Below, in pieces: positions 56,938 to 64,000 of a stretch of DNA of 64,000 bases. The stretch lies in contig CANUEZ040000199.1 of assembly GCA_948099385.1 (NCBI GenBank), positions 1,684,001-1,748,000 of the forward strand. Direction: 5' to 3'. The position numbers and the translations under genes are program-made. How positions within the stretch are numbered: position 1 is the stretch's first letter; every line of letters starts with the position of its first letter. Origin of the DNA: Fasciola hepatica. Lineage: Eukaryota > Platyhelminthes > Trematoda > Plagiorchiida > Fasciolidae. The notes under the pieces are model-generated. The model had not been told where the DNA came from. It saw only the letters and a program-made list of their open reading frames with translations, and did not search any database.

Positions 56938-57640
56938 TTATGGTTGTTCAACCTTTGCACAGCGTTTACAGCTTTTCTCTGAACCCACCAAATCAACAGA
57001 TAAAGAACTAAGGTTTGCAGCCCTCCGAGATATGCGGTAGGCTAATGACAAATCAGCCAGGTGCGTCTTCACCAATGCCATTGAATGCCGGCGCACATGA
57101 CAAGGCCTACAAATGGAGGAGTCAGCTTGCAGTTCAGGCCCAATATCATGCCAGATGTTGCGACAAATGTAAATAAGATTGCTACACATCCTCCGAGAGA
57201 TTTCTGGACACAAACCATTCACTTGTAGCCGTCCTTCGTAGCTGATCCCGCCTAGTTCAGAGGTGAGATGAGCAGCGGATCTCAGCAATCTCTCCAACTT
57301 GGTCGGTTCAACAGCAGTACCGGGATATACAGCCGCTCCGCCATACTGAAATCGAGGACGCGCTTGACAAGTATACGGCATAAGTAAAGCGTAGAACGGT
57401 AATTTTCCGAATGATCGGCAAATTGGGCTGAAAATACTTCAGGCCGAGGCATACACTCTGTCCGTGTGGTCTTTAGTTTTCAGCGAGGCAGACACCAAAA
57501 CCCTTAGATAGCACTCACTATTTGTTGTTCGTAATAGGGTTTTGGATAGGTTGTAGCCCATTGGAAGCTGGAAACGACCTACACGCACGTAAATGAGAGA
57601 TGGCTCGGAAACGAATCCAGTGGCGCGGATGCTGTATGGT
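56938..57640 (-). pseudogene. CR1-like LINE, RT C-terminal region
   Basis: Minus strand: LVSASLKTKDHTDRVYASA (about 57470), a stop, then FRSFGKL-like sequence, ARPRFQYGGAAVYPGTA (about 57340), KLERLLRSAAHLTSELGGIS and YEGRLQVNGL. Decayed GDLIY (about 57180) and a RRHSMALVKTHLADLSLAYR stretch follow. This is the region from just after the RT palm to near the end of CR1-type ORF2, where relatives have RP.LEYG..V..P, Y..RL..L.L and RRR-x-GDLI. The palm is missing. Confidence 0.65.
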
Positions 57641-57828
57641 CTGTCTATTGGCTTCCTGTTCCCCATAAAAAAATTGAAAGGCAAACCAAAAATTTACAAG
57701 ACATGTACGGTGAAAATATTGAAAAAAAAATGTTTCCTTTGATTGTAGTTTTAATGTTAACTCATACCTCCGACTTTGTACTTTTTTCTGTCGTTGTTGC
57801 ATTGACGTCATGCTTGTTCTCAAGCCGG

Positions 57829-57897
<69 letters not shown>
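57829..57897. repeat. (AT)n microsatellite
   Basis: About 69 bp of uninterrupted TA dinucleotides. Frames running through it are artefacts. Confidence 0.98.
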
Positions 57898-57898
<1 letters not shown>

Positions 57899-59000
57899 GC
57901 ATGTAAACTTACTTCGCAAGATTCAGTGTTGGCGTCCGTGCAGAGAATCAGTGCATGAACGCATCCTAATCTTCCTGCGGAATTTAGCTATCATCAGAAC
58001 GAGGTTTCCTTATTACGCACGAAACGAGTTGCTAAAAGGGGTAAACCTCATAGTTCGAAAACACTGTAAGAGGAGTCTGTAGGGAACATTCACATCAAAA
58101 CCAGTTTGTTGATTCCGCTTTTGAGAAAAGAGTTTGTATGTGGGTGGAAAGACACAGAAGGGAAGGGTGTTCTATAACTTGACCGTCCGGGTGAAGGGAA
58201 GATTAAAAGGTCGAGGTCCGAGATCGAGCGACAGAAACCTGATAAGTGACTAGCTGCCTGTGCTCGGGATTGGCGTTGGAAAGTAACGGGAATAGGAACA
58301 GCTGAAGCGAGCTCGGAGGCACAAAACTCAAAATAATAGCGGTAGAACAGGGATAATGAAGTAACCGGCCGGCGATGGGAAGCAACTACAAATTGGATGT
58401 CAAAATTGAGTCATCTATCAAATGAATGGCTTTACGTTAGACCTGGTCGAGAAGAAAAATAAGAAGCTCCATCCCACACGTAACATCAGTATTCAACTGT
58501 GGAACGAATTTGAGCTTTGCGCAGTAAGAAGAGGTGGGTTGGTTTAAAGAAACGTCTGACGCGGAACAGAAAACTGGTCTTGCGCGCGACGCATGTTTCG
58601 GGTCGTCCGCATACAACAGACATGAGAATTATAAACCGTCGGAAGATTTATTATGCAAGCAAGAAATGGTATCGGTTCAAAGAACAGACCCCTGGTAGAC
58701 ACCACTTAAAACTGAGTACTACCTGGGGATAATTTTTGGTAATCTGGTCGCAAATCACCGTCTTTTTAGGAAATCCTCAATCTATTTCAGTAAGGGCTCA
58801 ACTATCCTCACTGATCTAAGCTAAAAAAATTTAGAACTTGCTCTGTTATATCGTCTAGTTCCCGAGGCCACCAGTTAGTACGACAGCATCCGGCAGCGCG
58901 CAAAAATAACTTCAAAGTTTGAATCGGGATAACGTGTACTAGAGGAGCTGGAGAGTGTGCTGACAGTATATACGGGTGGAGCAAGTAGCGCCAACGAATT
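57898..59000. other. Unassigned DNA upstream of RTE-1
   Basis: No recognised gene. The right part may be the 5' untranslated region of the RTE-like LINE. Confidence 0.4.
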
Positions 59001-59006
59001 TGGTCG

Positions 59007-61742
59007 TTGTTCAGAGAGGCAACAATGCAACTCATGAATATCTTACAACCTTTGTCTTCTGTTCCCAACCACACCCCCCCCCTTTCTTTGCCCCATCTAT
59101 CCGCCCATAATGCTCCCACTGATAACACGGTCGATACTCGCAACGATTCACTGTCAAATAGTGTCGGGAATAATCCTCTGTCTGGTAACTCCCATTTTCT
59201 CAAGCCTCGTCAGCCTCTGAATCTTGGCTCCTTCAACGTGCGTACACTCATGCAGACCGGTCAACAGGCGTGCTTAGAGCTCACATTAGATTCTCTGAAG
59301 ATTGATGTCTGCTGCTTAAGTGAAACGCGTATCCAGGATTCGAGCAGTGTAATTCAACTAACTGCTCCTGGTATCTCATCAAGGTATTTCCTGCGCACTT
59401 CAGGAGACGAAATAGCTCGAGCAGCGGGTCAACGTGGTGTAGGAATAGTCTTGACTGACAAGGCTGAGGCTGTCCTTTTAGACTGGATCCCTAATAACAG
59501 TAGTTTATGTGCTGTGAGACTCCAGGGATCAGTTGGCTTTCGAAAGGATAGCTGTGTTAAGCGCGATTTGGTTTGATCTCGGAGTACGCCCCAACAGACT
59601 GCAGCTCAGACGCGCAGAAAGATGAGTTCTACGATGAACTCGGCACCCTCGTTCGCAGCAGTGAAGGTTCTGACATTGTAGTGCTAGCTGGTGACTTCAA
59701 TGCACAAGTTGGCAAACTCAGTATGTCAGAAGCCTGTTTAGGTGGGCGTTGTGCTTTACCCGCTGAGCGTACAAATAACGGGGATAGACTTCTCCAGTTT
59801 TGTGCAGACAATCGATTGTTCTTGTCTAGCACCAATTTCCGACACAGCTCGGGCTACACAGCGACATGGCACACTAACTCTGCAGGTACTCTACGCCAGA
59901 TTGGTCATATCGCCGTAAGCTACTGGTGGCGCAGTTCTGTTCAGAACTGTAGATCTTACTGGTCCATGTACGTAGAGTCAGACCATGCATTAGTTATGAT
60001 GCGATTATCTCTCCAGCTCCATGGTCATCGTCGTAAACCGCAAACCCTATTAGCTGTGCAACGTATGTGTGATCCAGAAGTACGCACTCGGTGTGAGCAG
60101 AAGCTAGCACGAGCTAGGATCTACGACGAACAGTAATGTAGATGAGCATTGGGCCCATATCAAACAGGCGATGCCCGTTGCAGCAGGTTTTGCCTGTGAT
60201 CCTAGATCCGTTGTCCATCAAAGACACTGTATCTCGCAAGAGTCGCTGAGTATAATGGAGCAAAAGCGCCAGCTCTCGAACTGTAAGGAGATAAATAAGA
60301 TGCTGAGGAAGCTACAAAGGCAAGTTACGAAAAGCCTTCAGAATGATCGCGGAAATTGGTGGGTGAAGATAGCCCGAAGAAATGGAAATAGCACCTGATT
60401 CAGGTAACAGTCAAAGACTGTTCAAACTTATTCGTGACACCGGTGGACGTCGCACCCAGGTCAGTGAAACGATTTGCGATAGAAATGGAGAACCCATCCA
60501 TAGCAAACAGCAAAAGCTTGACCGTTGAGCCGAGTACTTCAGGGAACAGTAGCTGGCCGCATGCTAATGTAGTTACTCCTGTGTCAACAACAGCGATTTT
60601 TTGGGTGGTATCACTTGAGTCCTCATCGGAAGTGGAAGTAGAGTCATGTATTCGATTTTTAAAGCAAGGGAAAGCGGCAGGTCCCGATGAACTTCCCCCA
60701 ATTCTTTTCAAACTGAGTGGAAATGTTTTGATAAAATCACTTATCGTCCTGCTCCGTGACATTTGGAACGCGGAGCGGATGTCTCGTGTCTCCATTCCCG
60801 TTCAACTTCGTCATGGACGAAATAATGGAGAGTGCGCTGCAAAATCTTCAGGATGTAGGCGTCAAACTAGGAAATAGTAGAAAGCTATGTGACCTAGATT
60901 ACGCGGACGACGTTGTCTGCTTGTTCGAATCCACGGAACATGCTCAACATGCACTAGATGGGCTCGCAAAAGCCGTGGCTCCATTCGGCATGCGTTTTGC
61001 ACCTTCAAAGTGTGAGGTGATGTTACAAGACTGGACGTCAACGATTCCGAGCTTGATGATCTATGGGAGAGTGCTGTCAGTTGTCGACCACTCCACCTAC
61101 CTCGGTAGCTGCGTGACGTCAGATGGGAGCACAGTAGTAGAGGTGAGCACGCGGATATCCAAGGCTCGAGCGGCGTACGCTGGACTGAAGTACTTGTGGC
61201 GATGACCTGATATTTCACTGAAGTTGAAAGGTCGTGTATACTGTGCCGCAGTGAGTTCAGTTTTGTTGTATGGTTGCGAGACTTGCAGTCTTGGTGCTGA
61301 AGATATTCGTCGTCTTGAGGTTTTCGACTACCGGTGTTTACGTAGTATCGGTAAGATTGAGTGGAATAGCCGAGTAAGCAATGATGAGGTCAGAAAGCAA
61401 GTATTGGGTATTCATTCGGAGAACGTTTTGTCACAGCGTATCCAACTTGGTAGACTTCGTTGGTTGGGGCATGTATTACATATGTCAGGTACACGTCTAC
61501 CGTACCATGTCCTATTTTCCTTTCCTCCTAGGGAGTGGAAGAGACCACGTGTAGGTCAACAAATGGTGTGGCAACGAGGAATGAGATAATGTACAGCAGA
61601 CTTAGGAAAAGTAGGTGCTTCACGTCTTCGTGGTTGGGGTCCAAAAAATCCCTCTACTAGTTGGCTGGAGACACTGAAGGATATGGCTGCGAACCGCGAA
61701 CAGTGGCGATCGTGTTGTCACTTTCTATCGAATCAGAATGTT
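59007..61742 (+). pseudogene. RTE-like LINE RTE-1, internally deleted ORF2
   Basis: Endonuclease: LNLGSFNVRTLMQTGQ, VCCLSETRIQD, GVGIVL, frameshift at about 59573, then ISEYAPTD, VVLAGDFNAQVG, NRLFLSSTNFRH, IGHIAVSYWWR and ESDHALV. Stop at 60134, then a decayed linker (60171-60398). RT: FLKQGKAAGPDELPPILFK (about 60655), IWNAE, then an abrupt join to GCLVSPFPFNFVMDEIMES (about 60780). The fingers/palm part with the first catalytic D is deleted. LCDLDYADDVVCLFE (YADD intact) and FGMRFAPSKCEVML follow, then SAVSSVLLYGCET-like sequence and LGRLRWLGHVLHMSGTRLP at the C-terminus. The order and C-terminal motifs match RTE/SR2-type elements of trematodes. Confidence 0.85.
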
Positions 61743-62880
61743 TGATCGATGTGGGTTTGTACAGTTAGACTGTGTATTCCGTGTGTTGGCTACTAGGGCA
61801 TTCTTTCATTTTCCCACCCGTGTAGGTCCAGTTCCTGTCCATCTTGTATATTCATACTTTCTAATTCAGCGTGCAACATGGTGCAAAACGGTCCTTACGC
61901 CCGTCAAAAACATGCTCGCCTTGATGTTCTCACACCGTACACATGCGGTGATTTTTCTCATTCTACACCTTAATCCCGCACACACATTCTGTTCGTTGGG
62001 AACTGCAGTCGACCGTACTCGCGGTAGTATCTCTGAGGGAAGTCTTGTTCTTGTTCTCTTGCCTCCGTCTAATATCCAAGTCTCACCGAATCCGCTTCTG
62101 TTAGCTGATGCTCTTCGCCTCAGACTAGTCTCCAAGTGCCTCAATATGGTTGGGGGCGGGTGTCTCAGGCTACGAGATGGCTAATCGTCTTGAACGCCTC
62201 TCAAAATGCTCCCAAGTGACGGTGCGTCTACCACAGCCTCTGCTGAGGTAGTCCCACTCACTGCATTCTCGTTGTGGGGGTGTTTCTACCAAAGTGAGAG
62301 GACGAATACGAATGCCCGGCGCTCTTCACCGGGTTGGCTGACTAATAGTCAGTCTAGGGGAGATGGCTAAACCCTGATTCCAAACCAATCAAGGGTGGCG
62401 TATAAGTCGTACAACGGTATGCTCACTGGCATCTGTGACGGAGAGGTGCACTGAACATCCAGGATGCCTTGCCTCATCCGAAGGGCGTATGAACTGAGCA
62501 TTCAGTCACCGGCTCCCAGTGGGCTACAGACTCCACGTTTCGACCCGCTGCCTTGCGAGTTAGGCTTTGGTTAGCTAAAGGCTCTGTTTATGGACCCCTG
62601 AGAAAACCATCTGCTTTGGCTCGGGCAACCTGACAGTATTGCGCTCACAAACAAATCATGGACTCGGACTATCTACCCCTTCCTCCCCGATTGTACCATG
62701 TTTTTCTGGTACACAGTATGAAATCAGTCCCGCAAAGCTTCGGTTGCGTGTCTGGGGACCCCGAGGTTGCGGCTGCTGATCCTTCTGACGTAGGCGTACC
62801 TCCCTTAACTGGGTCCCAGTTCACAGTCGGCTGTGCGCAGAGACTTGATAAGCAAGCGCCGTCTCGATAGACGCAACTTA
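61743..62880. other. Between RTE-1 and RTE-2
   Basis: Probably the 3' untranslated region of RTE-1 and the 5' region of RTE-2. The plus frame 61738-62184 has no known motif. I see no repeat boundary that I can place. Confidence 0.4.
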
Positions 62881-62883
62881 TTT

Positions 62884-64000
62884 GTCGTCTCGGTTTATTC
62901 CCCCACATATTGCAACCCAGATGCAATAACGACCGCGTACGTAAAGAAAAACGGAGTGACATCGTGATTTTAGCTGAAGACATGAATGCTTAAGTCCATC
63001 GGCTGTTTTCGAACAAAGCGCATTTGAGAAGCCCTGTTGGCCTCAATGCTGTTGTTCAAAAAACGGGGAACGGTTAATGGTTGTGTTCAGACAACCGCCT
63101 GCTTCTAACCAATACGAACTTCAGACGTTCTGATCGGCGATACGCCATGTGGCTTCCGCTCTCTTCGAGCCAGCAATGGACCCAGATAGACCACATCGCA
63201 ATTAGCTACAAATGGTGGGGCTGCATACAAGACTGTCGGTTGTACAAGGGCACTCCCCTTGACTTCGATCACGCGTTAGTTTGCACTTAGCTGTCCATGT
63301 GCTTCGGCGGGCTTGTCAGACGTACGGCGTGGTAGCGGTTAGACTGCAATATGCTGTCTAATCCGTCTGGCTGCTCACCTTTCCAAAACGCGATGGCCGA
63401 AAATCTAGGATCAAGCCACCAGATAACACCAACCAGCACCGGTCGCTTATTAAGAATGCTTTGTATTCTGCTGACATGGTGAGTTGTGGTCTGGCTCGTA
63501 GTGTCGTAACACCCTGGATTTCTACTGGGTCTCTACGTCTAGTTGATGCACGCCACTCCATTCGGGCTGGTAGTGACCATAATGCAGAACGGCACAGCGA
63601 GACGTGAACTCAACGCTAGTCTGCGTGGGAATCGCGAAATCCGTTGGTCACAACGTGCATCAGAGATAGAACATGCTGCCGCTGTGGGAAATTCCCGCAA
63701 GCTGTTTGATCTCACCCGAGTAGCCGGTAAGAAGACATTGGATGTGAGCGAGACGATCCATGAAGCTGACGGTTTGTCTATCCACAGTCTGCAGCGAAGT
63801 CCTGTACGCTGGGCGGAGCACTTTGAAGCACAGTTTAGCGGGCGCCTAGCGTCAGCCCCTCACGTAGTTGTGGTTTGTTTCAATACATCAGCTAAGGCGG
63901 AGATCGACAAGGAAATACAAACCCTAGGATGTCAAATGGCCGGGCTCCGATGGCCTTTCTCCAGCCCTACTTATAGATGGTAGAATGAAGCGTGTCAGAG
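62884..64000 (+). pseudogene. RTE-like LINE RTE-2, runs off the window
   Basis: Plus strand: LFVVSVYSPTYCNPDA-like sequence (about 62880-62925) is an endonuclease start fragment. Then CSDNRLLLTNTNFRR (63084), IDHIAISYKWWGCIQDCR and DFDHALVCT cover its end. From 63543 a linker frame carries NREIRWSQRASEIEHAAAVG, NSRKLFDLTRVAGKK and RWAEHFEAQFS, as found between endonuclease and RT in RTE/SR2-type elements. Several frameshifts; the catalytic GDFN is decayed (AEDMNA). RT would lie beyond 64000. Confidence 0.75.

Noticed and set aside
57810..57919. Frames rich in I-Y repeats
   Set aside because: Translation of the AT microsatellite.
1..64000. CRISPR arrays, operons, ribosome binding sites, phage or plasmid genes
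   Set aside because: The content is eukaryotic retrotransposons; no regularly spaced repeats or prokaryotic gene layout was seen.

Overview
The window is eukaryotic repeat DNA, most likely from a digenean flatworm (trematode). I found no host gene, rRNA or tRNA that I can support. Everything recognisable is a retrotransposon: BEL/Pao and Ty3/gypsy LTR elements, and CR1-like and RTE-like LINEs. The trematode call is an inference from the mix of families and from a gypsy Gag relic with a CHCC-like box, as reported for the CsRn1 clade. No species can be named.

Layout. 1-14 kb: mostly decayed DNA with a few LINE relics (4.9-5.2, 9.95-10.25, 12.8-12.9 kb) and a BEL solo LTR (10562-11268). 14.1-15.1 kb: the 3' end of a gypsy integrase gene (minus strand), cut off exactly where a 4.59-kb palindrome starts (arms 15138-17403 and 17462-19727, spacer 58 bp). 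20.5-30.7 kb: pieces of an old BEL element (BEL-C) with LINE relics between them. 30.8-36.9 kb: a gypsy element (G2) with dead coding regions, near-identical LTRs and a BEL solo LTR inserted in its integrase. 37.1-55.1 kb: a nest of four elements. 56.9-57.6 kb: a CR1-like relic. 59.0-64.0 kb: two RTE-like LINEs.

The nest is the best-resolved structure. A minus-strand CR1 LINE (D1, about 37075-55110) was hit twice. A plus-strand CR1 of another family (D2, 53218-54953) landed in its endonuclease. A BEL/Pao element (BEL-A, 37797-51444, TSD CGAGG) landed in its C-terminal coding region. A second BEL/Pao element (BEL-B, 43542-50500, TSD CCCGT) then landed in the gag of BEL-A. LTR divergence agrees with the order: about 2% in BEL-A, and 2 differences in 713 bp in BEL-B. 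BEL-B keeps one uninterrupted 1769-codon gag-pol frame and looks recently active. BEL-A has stops, a frameshift and a lost integrase acid.

I found no new multi-gene system. The features most worth checking are the perfect-looking palindrome, the gypsy element whose LTRs are far younger in appearance than its interior, and the intact BEL-B.
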